A stretch of DNA of 29,020 nucleotides from BRH-c25 sp035417425 (lineage in GTDB: Bacteria; Bacillota; Clostridia; Lutisporales; Lutisporaceae): NCBI GenBank assembly GCA_035417425.1, contig DAOLPD010000016.1, forward strand, positions 1-29,020, written 5' to 3'. The translations under genes and the position numbers were made by a program. Numbering within the stretch: position 1 is the stretch's first letter; every line of letters starts with the position of its first letter. A model generated the notes under the pieces. That model did no database searches and was not told the origin of the DNA. It saw nothing but the letters and a program-made list of their open reading frames with translations. Shown here piece by piece: positions 15,843 to 23,403 of the stretch.

Positions 15843-16877
15843 ATGGGACCAAATCTAATGTTACCTTTGTATATTCTTGAGTTTATGACAGAGCATACAG
15901 ACGAAACAAACGCATTATTACCCACTGAAATAGTGAAAGGAATGAAGAAAAGGTACGGAAATGAGATAGTCAGCAAAACTGAAACAGTGGTTGAAAACAT
16001 TGAGAAATTGAATCTTTTTTTCAAAAGCCGTTATGACGGCGTCAAGATTATTGAAGCTGTAAACGGTATAGGGAATGGACGATACAAACGTAATTTACGG
16101 TATTTCCTTTCCGCAAGAAAGTTTGATTTTAGTGAAATATTGTTTTTGCATAAACTATTATTAAATTCTAACGCAATCAGTCAGGATGCAATACAAGACA
16201 TGTGTTCAAAATTATCTGATTTTCTAAGTTATGAGCAGAGAAAACTGCTGAAGCAGAATATAGTTACTGATGGCAGTATGAAAACACGTAATAAAGCTGT
16301 ATTTATTAACCTTGAGAATATCCTGAAATCCATTGAGTTAAAAGAAAACATTGAATTTACATATAACGAATATAATCTGGAGAAAAAGCTTGTCCCAAGG
16401 GTAAGAAAGTATCCTTATATCGTAAGCCCATATGATATCACATGCTCATACGGAAGCTACTTTTTGACGGGATATCATATACCAACTAAAGAAGTACGTA
16501 CCTATAGGCTGGATAAGATAACACAGTTGAGAAGCAATCTTGAATTTGATTATTACATGGAAAAAGGTTTTGATATTAAAAAGCACCTCGAAAACGCTGT
16601 ATTTATGCATGCTGACAGCCATAAGATACATGTCAGGCTTCGATGCGAGATGAGAATTTTAGATGATGTGATTGAACGTTTTGATAACTGCCGGCTCGAT
16701 AAGGATCTTACCAGTGAAAACCACTTTTTCGCAACCATACCGGACACAACAATGCTGGGTATGAAATACTGGGCCCTTGAGTTCAGCTCGGCCTGTGAGG
16801 TTCTGGAGCCGGAAGAACTTCGTTTGGAGGTCAGGAATACGCTGGCAAGAGCCTTAGCTTGGTATGATGAGAAGTAA
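15843..16877 (+). CDS. WYL-domain transcriptional regulator
   Basis: A 344-residue protein with start ATG 15843 after GGGGGGTATTGT (an in-frame TTG at 15771 lies in the promoter region). The N-terminal ~90 residues are a helical DNA-binding region. The WYL domain (~150-225) shows NIEFTYNEYNLEKKLVPRVR, YIVSPYDITCSYGSYFLTGY and TYRLDKITQL, matching the usual P-x-L...YLxGY...RLDRI layout. A C-terminal extension (LRCEMRILDDVIERF, a beta-rich block, then LARALAWYDEK) is typical of the WCX region. WYL regulators sense ligands or nucleic acid and often control phage-defence genes (BrxR, CapW), which suits the nuclease and AAA+ neighbours. A strong terminator follows. Confidence 0.85.
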   Translation: MGPNLMLPLYILEFMTEHTDETNALLPTEIVKGMKKRYGNEIVSKTETVVENIEKLNLFFKSRYDGVKIIEAVNGIGNGRYKRNLRYFLSARKFDFSEILFLHKLLLNSNAISQDAIQDMCSKLSDFLSYEQRKLLKQNIVTDGSMKTRNKAVFINLENILKSIELKENIEFTYNEYNLEKKLVPRVRKYPYIVSPYDITCSYGSYFLTGYHIPTKEVRTYRLDKITQLRSNLEFDYYMEKGFDIKKHLENAVFMHADSHKIHVRLRCEMRILDDVIERFDNCRLDKDLTSENHFFATIPDTTMLGMKYWALEFSSACEVLEPEELRLEVRNTLARALAWYDEK

Positions 16878-16900
16878 AATATAATATATAATGATGAATT

Positions 16901-16930
16901 CAAGCTCCCGAAAAAGCGGGAGCTTGTTTT
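16901..16930 (+). terminator. Rho-independent terminator after the WYL gene
   Basis: CAAGCTCCCG (16901-16910) pairs with CGGGAGCTTG (16917-16926) around a 6-nt loop, followed by TTTTG. Confidence 0.85.
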
Positions 16931-16981
16931 GTTATTATTACAGCACAGATTAAATTCCTTAACAAGATAAAGGGGTGAAAT

Positions 16982-19162
16982 ATGATGAAGAACAGAAGAA
17001 AAAGAACCTGCGGTTATGCAGCAAATGCAGCTGCTGCAAGGGCGCTGATGTCTTCGGAAGTAAACAGCAAAAGATATAGAGAATATGTCGAGTTCATTTT
17101 CAACACCTTAAAAATCAGCGGTCCGGACAGCTACGAAAAACTGTTGGATTTGATGCATAAGAATGAAGTGTACGTAGAATATTTAGCTGAGAAAATTGCT
17201 GACAGGGAGGATAGTGAGGAGCTGTTCCGTTTTGTAAATGCATTCATAAATACCAAAACCGCGAGAAAGAGTGATGAACAGGATATGGAAGCACTTGTGG
17301 AGGATTTCGTTGAACTCTTTGGGCCGGCTCAGTTACACCTCATTGATTGTGAGGTTAAGACGCAGTTTCTGGAGGACAACCAGCAGATCCGGTATATAGA
17401 GGTTCCTGAAAAAACCTTTGATGTGCTGAAGGAGGACTTTAAAATTGCAGAGCACTTGAGGGTGCTGTCTGATATAGTTGAAAGTGAGGATTATGCTTCT
17501 AAGCTGATGATTGTATGTGAGAGTAAGGAGACCGGGAAATTAGCCTGTAAATACATATCAGGGCTTACAGGATGCGGAGGAGCATATGAAGAAGATGAAA
17601 TCAGCTTTGAGGATAAGCTTCCAATTATTCAGGCAGCAGAGATAGATAGGTATTTTATGAATAACGGATCCAATAATACTCCAATTTTCAGGGGGCCAAT
17701 CGGATTTCAAACTGTACAAGATACAACTCCTCCTGAACCTTGGTGGAAAAAATATGATGACATACCCATTATAGTAATAATAGAGAAAAATCATTTTCTA
17801 TCGGCACAGTTTACTGAAAAGTTAAAGTTGCTTGGAGAAACTCACTCTAATATTTATATAATATATGAAAAGAGTAATGATCATCAGTCTGGAGTTCCGC
17901 AGAACGCAATGGGATTCGGTTTTGGCGAAAACTTGGACAGGTTAGCTGATGATATAAGCTTCAAACTTGAATATCAGACATATATGCTGAAAGATCCTGC
18001 TCAGGATTCACCATACTGCAAAAGTGTGCTTAAGGTTTCTGCAGCGAGACTCGGATATACAATAGATGAAGCGGTAGACTTGGGGGATGTGCTCAACAGG
18101 CTGAAAAAATACAGAGCTGATTGCTGGGAAGGAAATTCGACAATTATACAAATGGTAAAAAAGGCTATATCACTAAAAAAGAGAGATTTTGGAGCACTTA
18201 AACAAGAGGACTTTACATTTCTGGGGAAAACTCAGATTGCTATGAAAAATGTACAGGAAGAAAAACAGCGAGAGGTAAATGAGAGTGCCGTGGATAAAAT
18301 GAACAGGTGTATTTACGGCTTGGATGAAGTAAAGAAAACAATTTCAGAAGCGGTTGCCGTAATAAAGCTCAGTGCTGCAAGGGAAAAGGCAGGTTTGAAA
18401 GCTTCTGGGGTTAATAAGGTATTTGCGTTCTCAGGCCCTCCTGGTGTTGGTAAAACAGAGATGGCTCAACATTTTACGGACATCATGTTTGAGAACAACT
18501 TACTTCCGGGTAAAAATTTCATAAGCATCAATGCAGCCCAGCTGAAGGCAAAATACATTGGACACACTGCCCATCTGATTTCTTCGATTTTTTGTGCCAA
18601 TGATGCCATTTTCCTTGATGAAATATATAGTCTGACTGCAGAAAATCATGGGGAGATGGACACCTTCTCCCAGGAGGCTATGGCTCAGCTTTGTGTTGAA
18701 CTTGAAAAGCACGGGAAGGAAAAGCTCATAATACTGGCTGGATATGGAGGAGATGTCAGTGAGAAGAACAATAAAATGAAGCAGTTTCTTAATGCTAACC
18801 CAGGCATCGCATCAAGAGTGACTTTTAGCATAGACTTTCCAACTTATACTGATCTTGAGATGTTGGAAATACTGCTGAAAATGGCTGACAATGCAGACCA
18901 TGAACTGGAGTCAGGCTGGAGACCAGTGGCACTGGAGTTTTTTAAAGAAAGAAGCAAGGCTGAGTCATACGGAAATGCCCGGGAAGCTCGCAGATTGATG
19001 CAGCATGCTATAGCAGCCCAGGCGTTAAGGCTTTCAAATGTTGAACCTGATATAAATGCACTCAAACTTATCACCTGTGACGATCTAAGAAGTGCAGCAA
19101 CAAGGATACTGAATGCCGAGAAGAAGCTTGAAGGCACACAAAAGGCCAAAATAGGATTTTAG
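16982..19162 (+). CDS. CbxX/CfqX-like AAA+ ATPase with long N-terminal region
   Basis: A 726-residue protein starting at ATG after AAAGGGGTGAAAT. The C-terminal AAA+ module has Walker A GPPGVGKT (485-492), Walker B AIFLDEI (D546-E547), and the NPGIASRVTF block (about 606-615, R612) typical of CbxX/CfqX/SpoVK ATPases, followed by a helical lid (GNAREARRLMQHAI). Residues 1-430 match no family I know. They contain LMIVCESKETGKLACKYI and IPIIVIIEKNHF, spaced like a decayed P-loop and Walker B, so a degenerate first AAA module is possible (inference). Such ATPases remodel protein complexes. The following clpP remnant suggests a former link to proteolysis, and the WYL gene upstream may regulate it despite the terminator between them. 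Confidence 0.85.
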   Translation: MMKNRRKRTCGYAANAAAARALMSSEVNSKRYREYVEFIFNTLKISGPDSYEKLLDLMHKNEVYVEYLAEKIADREDSEELFRFVNAFINTKTARKSDEQDMEALVEDFVELFGPAQLHLIDCEVKTQFLEDNQQIRYIEVPEKTFDVLKEDFKIAEHLRVLSDIVESEDYASKLMIVCESKETGKLACKYISGLTGCGGAYEEDEISFEDKLPIIQAAEIDRYFMNNGSNNTPIFRGPIGFQTVQDTTPPEPWWKKYDDIPIIVIIEKNHFLSAQFTEKLKLLGETHSNIYIIYEKSNDHQSGVPQNAMGFGFGENLDRLADDISFKLEYQTYMLKDPAQDSPYCKSVLKVSAARLGYTIDEAVDLGDVLNRLKKYRADCWEGNSTIIQMVKKAISLKKRDFGALKQEDFTFLGKTQIAMKNVQEEKQREVNESAVDKMNRCIYGLDEVKKTISEAVAVIKLSAAREKAGLKASGVNKVFAFSGPPGVGKTEMAQHFTDIMFENNLLPGKNFISINAAQLKAKYIGHTAHLISSIFCANDAIFLDEIYSLTAENHGEMDTFSQEAMAQLCVELEKHGKEKLIILAGYGGDVSEKNNKMKQFLNANPGIASRVTFSIDFPTYTDLEMLEILLKMADNADHELESGWRPVALEFFKERSKAESYGNAREARRLMQHAIAAQALRLSNVEPDINALKLITCDDLRSAATRILNAEKKLEGTQKAKIGF

Positions 19163-19182
19163 GAGGGAGCACTGATGATTAA

Positions 19183-19500
19183 CATACCATATGCACGGGA
19201 ATGGCAGCTTCGATGGAGGCCTTTCTTCTTGCTGCAGGAGCTAAGGGGAAGAGGTACATACTGCCCAATGCAGAAATTATGATACACAAGCCTTTAGGGG
19301 GCACCGGCGGCCAAGCAACTGACATCAAAATCCATACAGAACAGCTTATTAAAATTAAGTCCAAGTTGAATAGGATATTAGTGCAGAATACTGGAAAACC
19401 CCATGAGGTGATTGAACGGGATACGGATAGGGACTGCTTTATGTCTTCGGAAGAAGCAATGGAATATGGGATAGTGGATAAAGTGACAGAACATAGGTAG
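19183..19500 (+). pseudogene. clpP: clpP remnant lacking the N-terminal half
   Basis: The frame reads TICTGMAASMEAFLLAAGAK and onward to GIVDKVTEHR, clearly the second half of the ClpP protease. Ser in MAASM, His in IMIHKP and Asp in DTDRDCF, the catalytic triad, are all present, but about 90 N-terminal residues are gone. Just upstream, AGGAGGGAGCACTG and ATG (19175) with MINIPY would be a normal gene start, but in a different frame, so a deletion removed the intervening ~0.27 kb. The remaining frame could only start at ATG 19201 without a ribosome binding site. It is probably non-functional. It lies 20 nt after the AAA+ gene. Confidence 0.85.
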
Positions 19501-19508
19501 ATTGAGAT

Positions 19509-19532
19509 GCCTCCTTTTGTAGGAGGCTTTTC
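19509..19532 (+). terminator. Rho-independent terminator after the clpP remnant
   Basis: GCCTCCT (19509-19515) pairs with AGGAGGC (19521-19527), followed by TTTTCC. Confidence 0.75.
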
Positions 19533-19673
19533 CATATTATATTCTGTAATTGGTAAACATGATTATATAGACTGTAAAATGCAAGCATTTGTATGAAAAT
19601 TGTATGTGGGAGGTTTGTTTTTTGTATAGATAATAATGGCGGTGATAAAATATTTTTGGATAACATGATAAAA

Positions 19674-19695
19674 ATATTGACAAGATAGTCAATAT
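19674..19695. promoter_or_regulatory. Palindromic operator candidate over the -35 box
   Basis: ATATTGAC (19674-19681) and GTCAATAT (19688-19695) are perfect 8-bp inverted repeats with a 6-nt centre. They cover the -35 box and half of the spacer, where a bound dimer would block RNA polymerase. The cognate repressor is unknown. Confidence 0.6.
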
Positions 19696-19705
19696 ATAAT
19701 ATAAT
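19677..19705 (+). promoter_or_regulatory. Consensus sigma-A promoter of the small protein / GIY-YIG operon
   Basis: TTGACA (19677-19682), exactly 17 nt, then TATAAT (19700-19705): a perfect match to both boxes with optimal spacing. It lies 35 nt before the first start codon. Confidence 0.85.
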
Positions 19706-19739
19706 CAAACTAAGAAACTTACTAAGGAGGTTTTGTAAA

Positions 19740-20138
19740 ATGCGTAATGCAATAATCATTGGAAACTTAAATTTGAATATTGAGCTTGAATTTGATACCG
19801 AAACAAAAAATATTATTATAAAAGATATCAAACAATCTTTCAACGCTATAAACGTAGAACAAAAAAAAGAGACTAGGAAAATCAATGAAAGTGAAGCACG
19901 CTACTTTATTATCACCTTTGGTAGCAGAGCAGCATTTACAAGCAGTTTGCCGCAAGGGCAGAATATAATAGTAAGGTTTGAAGGCAATGATTATCCTGCA
20001 AAGGTACATAGTAACGTAAAAGGCAGACTTGACGGATTGGGAGCTTTTTATAGGAATTCCAAATTAAAAGCCGGTGACACTATTGAAGCGAACTACATTG
20101 CAAATGAGCGGGTATTGGAAATAAAATTAATAGGATAA
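19740..20138 (+). CDS. Small beta-rich protein of unknown function upstream of a GIY-YIG nuclease
   Basis: A 132-residue protein with start ATG after AAGGAGGTTTTGTAAA. I do not recognise its family. The first half is charged (FDTETKNIIIKDIKQSF, then a Lys/Glu-rich stretch). The second half, with FGSRAAFTSSLPQGQNI, YPAKVHSNVKGRLDGLGAFY and LKAGDTIEANY, looks like a compact beta-barrel similar in style to the B3-like or effector-binding domains attached to some restriction enzymes; that is a resemblance only. The gene is transcribed from a strong, operator-overlapped promoter with the GIY-YIG gene 30 nt downstream. It may recognise DNA for that nuclease or act as its control protein. Confidence 0.65.
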   Translation: MRNAIIIGNLNLNIELEFDTETKNIIIKDIKQSFNAINVEQKKETRKINESEARYFIITFGSRAAFTSSLPQGQNIIVRFEGNDYPAKVHSNVKGRLDGLGAFYRNSKLKAGDTIEANYIANERVLEIKLIG

Positions 20139-20168
20139 TGTAACATATCTTATTAAGGAGGGTATGAT

Positions 20169-21017
20169 ATGAAAACGTTTATCATCTATGTGAATCGAAC
20201 GCTGATAAAGCATAAAGCTTTTACATTACCCAAAGAAATCACAAAGAAATGGACAGGCAGTAAGAAGGGTATCTTTGAGATTAATGAAAAAGTATACTAT
20301 ATCTCAGTATCAGGAAAACATGCTGACAATATATTAGACCTAAACACCACATATCAAGCATTTCAAGGAAGTATAAATGAAGAACTACTGTATGAGCTAA
20401 AAAAAATATTTTGTCACACTGTGATGACATTGGAAGACCCATCAATAGAAGCAGAACCGGAGTATTTAGAAGTCGAGTTTAGCTATATTAGTAGTGAAGT
20501 GGTTCGATTTAGGGTTATTAGGCAAAAGACAGTAATGAATGCTTATACCAGATATTTCAATAAACTTGCTGAAAGGAATGAGATAGCCCTCTCAACAAAA
20601 CATGATAGAGATTTGAAACATCTTGTCAATTACTCATCCCCTTGGATACATATAAGCGAATTGAGTAATCACACAGGAGTCAAAAAGTGCATTTATATGT
20701 GGGTGGATATGGACAAAAAGTATATTTATGTTGGTAAAGCAGATGACTTGGTAAAAAGAATTATGCAACATCAAGACAGTTGTATGGAATATGACAAATG
20801 TATAGCAAAATATGGAGATACATTTAATATAACCCATTTCCGTTATGATATAGTTGCACCAATTATTGCAAATGATATGTTAGAAGCATTAGAAATGCAT
20901 TCTATCCGAACAATTGCACAATTACTTCCGAATAGGAGCACTGGTAAAAACGAACTAAATGGAATAATTAATCACTCGGGTTGGATGCAAATAAATAATA
21001 AATATTCATATCATTAA
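20169..21017 (+). CDS. GIY-YIG endonuclease-like protein
   Basis: A 282-residue protein with start ATG after AAGGAGGGTATGAT. The GIY-YIG domain is C-terminal: CIYMW (174-178), YIYVGKADDLVKRIMQHQ with YVG at 187-189 and catalytic-type R197, then E239 or E242 in DMLEALEMHS as metal ligand and N255 in LLPNRSTGKN. The first Gly of the name-giving motif is Cys. The N-terminal ~165 residues (FTLPKEITKKWTGSKKGIFE, a beta-rich block, then a helical stretch) match no family I know and could bind DNA or the upstream partner. Layout suits a restriction-type nuclease, but no methyltransferase gene is nearby. The sequence is AT-rich relative to the flanking housekeeping genes. Confidence 0.75.
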   Translation: MKTFIIYVNRTLIKHKAFTLPKEITKKWTGSKKGIFEINEKVYYISVSGKHADNILDLNTTYQAFQGSINEELLYELKKIFCHTVMTLEDPSIEAEPEYLEVEFSYISSEVVRFRVIRQKTVMNAYTRYFNKLAERNEIALSTKHDRDLKHLVNYSSPWIHISELSNHTGVKKCIYMWVDMDKKYIYVGKADDLVKRIMQHQDSCMEYDKCIAKYGDTFNITHFRYDIVAPIIANDMLEALEMHSIRTIAQLLPNRSTGKNELNGIINHSGWMQINNKYSYH

Positions 21018-21083
21018 ACTATGAATTTTATTAGTTACTCAAAATTATACATAAAAAATTAGATATTGAAAGGTGGAATAAAT

Positions 21084-21431
21084 ATGTCAATAACAACAGA
21101 AACACGGTTCGAGGTAATTGAAAAGGCGAAGGAATTAATAATGCAAAAAATCGATTCAGGTTATGAAGTATCCTTTGAACATGCAGAGAAGCTGGTTGAC
21201 GAGGCAGCAAAAATCGTAGCGGCGCGCCAGGGAAAGACAGTAAGTACTGTTAATAATCAATGCAGCAGAGAATTGGAAGTTTCAATAGGGGAGTTTAGAA
21301 AGTTGGTTGTGTCTGCCATTTTGGGCGATAGTGATGCGTTGCTCGAAAAGATGGTAACAACCTGCAAATCTGAAATGGGTGACGATAATATTCCGAATAT
21401 CAAGAGCAGAATGAAGCAGATTTGTGGCTGA
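21084..21431 (+). CDS. Small helical hypothetical protein
   Basis: A 115-residue protein with start ATG 21084 after AAAGGTGGAATAAAT; an in-frame TTG at 21066 lies too early. It is mostly helical and charged (FEVIEKAKELIMQKIDSGYE, VDEAAKIVAARQGKTVSTVN, FRKLVVSAILGDSDALLEKM). GKTVSTVNNQCSRELEVSI could be a DNA-binding turn, as it resembles a helix-turn-helix with an S-T-V-N recognition start, but this is weak. No family is recognised. It follows the GIY-YIG gene by 66 nt in the same direction and could be part of that unit, perhaps as its regulator. Confidence 0.55.
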   Translation: MSITTETRFEVIEKAKELIMQKIDSGYEVSFEHAEKLVDEAAKIVAARQGKTVSTVNNQCSRELEVSIGEFRKLVVSAILGDSDALLEKMVTTCKSEMGDDNIPNIKSRMKQICG

Positions 21432-21505
21432 TAAATATGGTTCTAAATTAGCTTGAGTAGAATTATAGTGAGGTAACTATTGACCTAACAGTAAATGCAA
21501 TTAAA

Positions 21506-21541
21506 AAACCCTCTTTCATGAGATATCAAGAAAGAGGGTTT
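21506..21541 (+). terminator. Hairpin terminator after the 115-residue protein gene
   Basis: AAACCCTCTTTC (21506-21517) pairs perfectly with GAAAGAGGGTTT (21530-21541) around a 12-nt loop, giving A and T runs at both ends as in a bidirectional terminator. It lies within the gene-free stretch 21432-21751. Confidence 0.75.
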
Positions 21542-21581
21542 CATAATTAGAAGAACTACGTGGACTGGATGGACTTCAGGG

Positions 21582-21700
21582 CAGTTACGTAATTGAGGAA
21601 CAGAACGGTTGAGAGGATAAAAGGGATATTGAGAAATAAATAAGATGTTTTAGGTAGACATTAGAACCTCCGGAGTTGATATACCCGGAGGTTCTGATTT
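21582..21700. repeat. Direct repeat, right copy: orphan ATPase 3' end plus terminator
   Basis: It repeats the end of the ATPase gene (52 identical nt from 21591, including the final codons) and its hairpin (34 identical nt from 21663). The homology begins at CAGTTAC (21582), and sequence before it is unrelated to the ATPase gene. No coding function remains. Together with 12653-12764 it brackets about 8.9 kb. Confidence 0.85.
21663..21696 (+). terminator. Second copy of the ATPase-type terminator hairpin
   Basis: AGAACCTCCGG and CCGGAGGTTCT form a perfect 11-bp stem, followed by GATTTGTTG. It lies about 55 nt before the nudC start and insulates nudC from upstream transcription. Confidence 0.6.
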
Positions 21701-21751
21701 GTTGTATAATATAGTGAGTGATGTAATCATACAGAAAGTTAAGGTGTTATT

Positions 21752-22564
21752 ATGGATTTTATTCTTGGAATTGTTCCTCCCGAAGAGGAAGACAAAACAT
21801 CATTTTTATTTCTGTTCCTGCAGAGAAACCTGTTGGTGAAAAAACTGGAGAAGGGATATACGGTGCCTGAATCTGACGGCCCGGCACTTCCGGGGTTTGA
21901 TACGGACAAGCTGTATATCGGCAGTATGGACGGGCATTCCTGTTATACTGCAAGGTATCCGGAAGCAGTCCCGGTGCCTGGGGGAATGGAGTTTGTGGGA
22001 CTGAGAGAGCTTTATGGGCAGATTGATGAATGTATGCTGAAGGCGGCATTCAGGGCAGTTCAAATATTGGAGTGGAATGAGAACCACAGATTCTGCGGCG
22101 CCTGCGGAGAAGCCACAGTGAGAAAAACCGAAGAACATGCAAGGGTATGCCGCAAATGCGGACAGGTCTTCTATCCGCGTATGTCTCCCGCAGTTATTGT
22201 TGCTATTACAAAGGGGAACAAGTTGCTTCTGGCCAGGAATAAGAACTTCCCTCCGGGGCGTTACAGTGTGCTGGCAGGCTTTGTTGAAGCAGGGGAGACT
22301 CTTGAAGAGTGTATAAAGCGCGAAATAAAAGAAGAGGCGGGCATAGAGGTTAAAAACATAAGGTATTTCGGCAGCCAGTCCTGGCCTTTTCCCAATTCAT
22401 ATATGCTTGCATTTACGGCAGAGTATGATAAAGGCGAGATACGATTAGACGACAGTGAGCTTGCAGACGCCGGATGGTTCGGCGCGGATGAAATGCCGCA
22501 GATTCCGGGGTCAATAAGCATATCGAGGAGACTGATAGATTGGTTCGTGGAAAACCATCCCTGA
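21752..22564 (+). CDS. nudC: NADH pyrophosphatase NudC (Nudix hydrolase)
   Basis: A 270-residue protein that hydrolyses NAD(H) and can remove NAD caps from RNA in characterised homologues. Zinc ribbon: C115, C118, C133 and C136. The Nudix box runs from G176 to I198 with E182, R190-E191, E194-E195 and G197, a complete GX5EX7REUXEEXGU. Downstream SQSWPFPNS (208-216) is the NudC signature (SQPWPFPxS) with Ser in place of the first Pro. The N-terminal domain is normal. Start ATG after TTAAGGTGTTATT. The stop codon lies inside the terminator stem. Confidence 0.93.
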   Translation: MDFILGIVPPEEEDKTSFLFLFLQRNLLVKKLEKGYTVPESDGPALPGFDTDKLYIGSMDGHSCYTARYPEAVPVPGGMEFVGLRELYGQIDECMLKAAFRAVQILEWNENHRFCGACGEATVRKTEEHARVCRKCGQVFYPRMSPAVIVAITKGNKLLLARNKNFPPGRYSVLAGFVEAGETLEECIKREIKEEAGIEVKNIRYFGSQSWPFPNSYMLAFTAEYDKGEIRLDDSELADAGWFGADEMPQIPGSISISRRLIDWFVENHP

Positions 22565-22585
22565 TGAAAATTCATCAGGGTTTTT
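22559..22585 (+). terminator. Rho-independent terminator overlapping the nudC stop
   Basis: CCCTGATGA (22559-22567) pairs with TCATCAGGG (22572-22580), followed by TTTTTATTTTTT. The TGA stop (22562-22564) is part of the stem. Confidence 0.85.
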
Positions 22586-22716
22586 ATTTTTTATATTACA
22601 AAACAAAAACATTGGCATTTTTAAAGGATTTTTCAATATTATTGTAGAAGTATAAGTTGTTTGAGTCGAATCTGCACTATATTTGTATTGGCGGTTTTGA
22701 TAAGGAGCGTGATAGG

Positions 22717-23403
22717 TTGATACAGTTTAAGAATGTCAGCAAGGAATTTGCAGATGGCAATAAGGTGCTGAAGAACATAAATCTGACTATTAACAACGGA
22801 GAATTCGTTTTTCTTGTAGGTTCCAGCGGAGCCGGCAAGTCAACTATTATAAAACTGCTGCTCAAGGAGATGGAGCCGACTGCAGGCACTATCATCGTTG
22901 GAGATAAGGATATTACAAAATACAAAAGAAGGGAGATCCCCTATCACAGGAGGAATATAGGCGTAGTATTCCAGGATTTCAGATTGCTGCAGGAGAAGAC
23001 GGTATATGAAAATGTTGCTTTTGCCATGGAAGTTATTGAAGCTCCACCAAAGGAAATAAGGCGCCAGGTTCCGATCATACTGAGCATGGTCGGACTGAGC
23101 AAGAAGGCAGGCCTTTATCCTCAGCAGCTTTCAGGGGGGGAGCAGCAGAGAGTATCCTTAGCCAGGGCAATGGTCAACAGTCCTTCGATACTTATTGCCG
23201 ATGAGCCTACGGGGAACTTGGACCCTGATATGTCATGGGACATTATGAAGACATTGAGTGAAATAAATCAAAGAGGTACGACTATATTAATGGCCACCCA
23301 CGCCAGTGATATAGTGGATAAAATGAAGAAGCGGGTTGTTGAAATAGAGAATGGGATTATTACCAGGGATGAAATGAGAGGTGGGTACAGCAGTGAAGCT
23401 TAG
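22717..23403 (+). CDS. ftsE: Cell-division ABC transporter ATPase FtsE
   Basis: A 228-residue ABC ATPase. The start is TTG 22717 (MIQFKNVSKEF), with AAGGAG 9 nt upstream; this gives the usual FtsE length, unlike the upstream TTG. Walker A GSSGAGKST (35-43), Q-loop Q86 in VVFQDFRLL, signature LSGGEQQR (138-145), Walker B ILIADEP (158-164) and the switch His in MATHA are all present. FtsE pairs with FtsX to activate peptidoglycan hydrolases at the membrane, probably including the M23 protein encoded next. It overlaps ftsX by 11 nt. Confidence 0.95.
   Translation: MIQFKNVSKEFADGNKVLKNINLTINNGEFVFLVGSSGAGKSTIIKLLLKEMEPTAGTIIVGDKDITKYKRREIPYHRRNIGVVFQDFRLLQEKTVYENVAFAMEVIEAPPKEIRRQVPIILSMVGLSKKAGLYPQQLSGGEQQRVSLARAMVNSPSILIADEPTGNLDPDMSWDIMKTLSEINQRGTTILMATHASDIVDKMKKRVVEIENGIITRDEMRGGYSSEA

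Noticed and set aside
21546..21590. Possible promoter or gene remnant before the right direct repeat
   Set aside because: No convincing -35/-10 pair and no coding frame; the only clear structures in this gap are the hairpin and the repeat copy.
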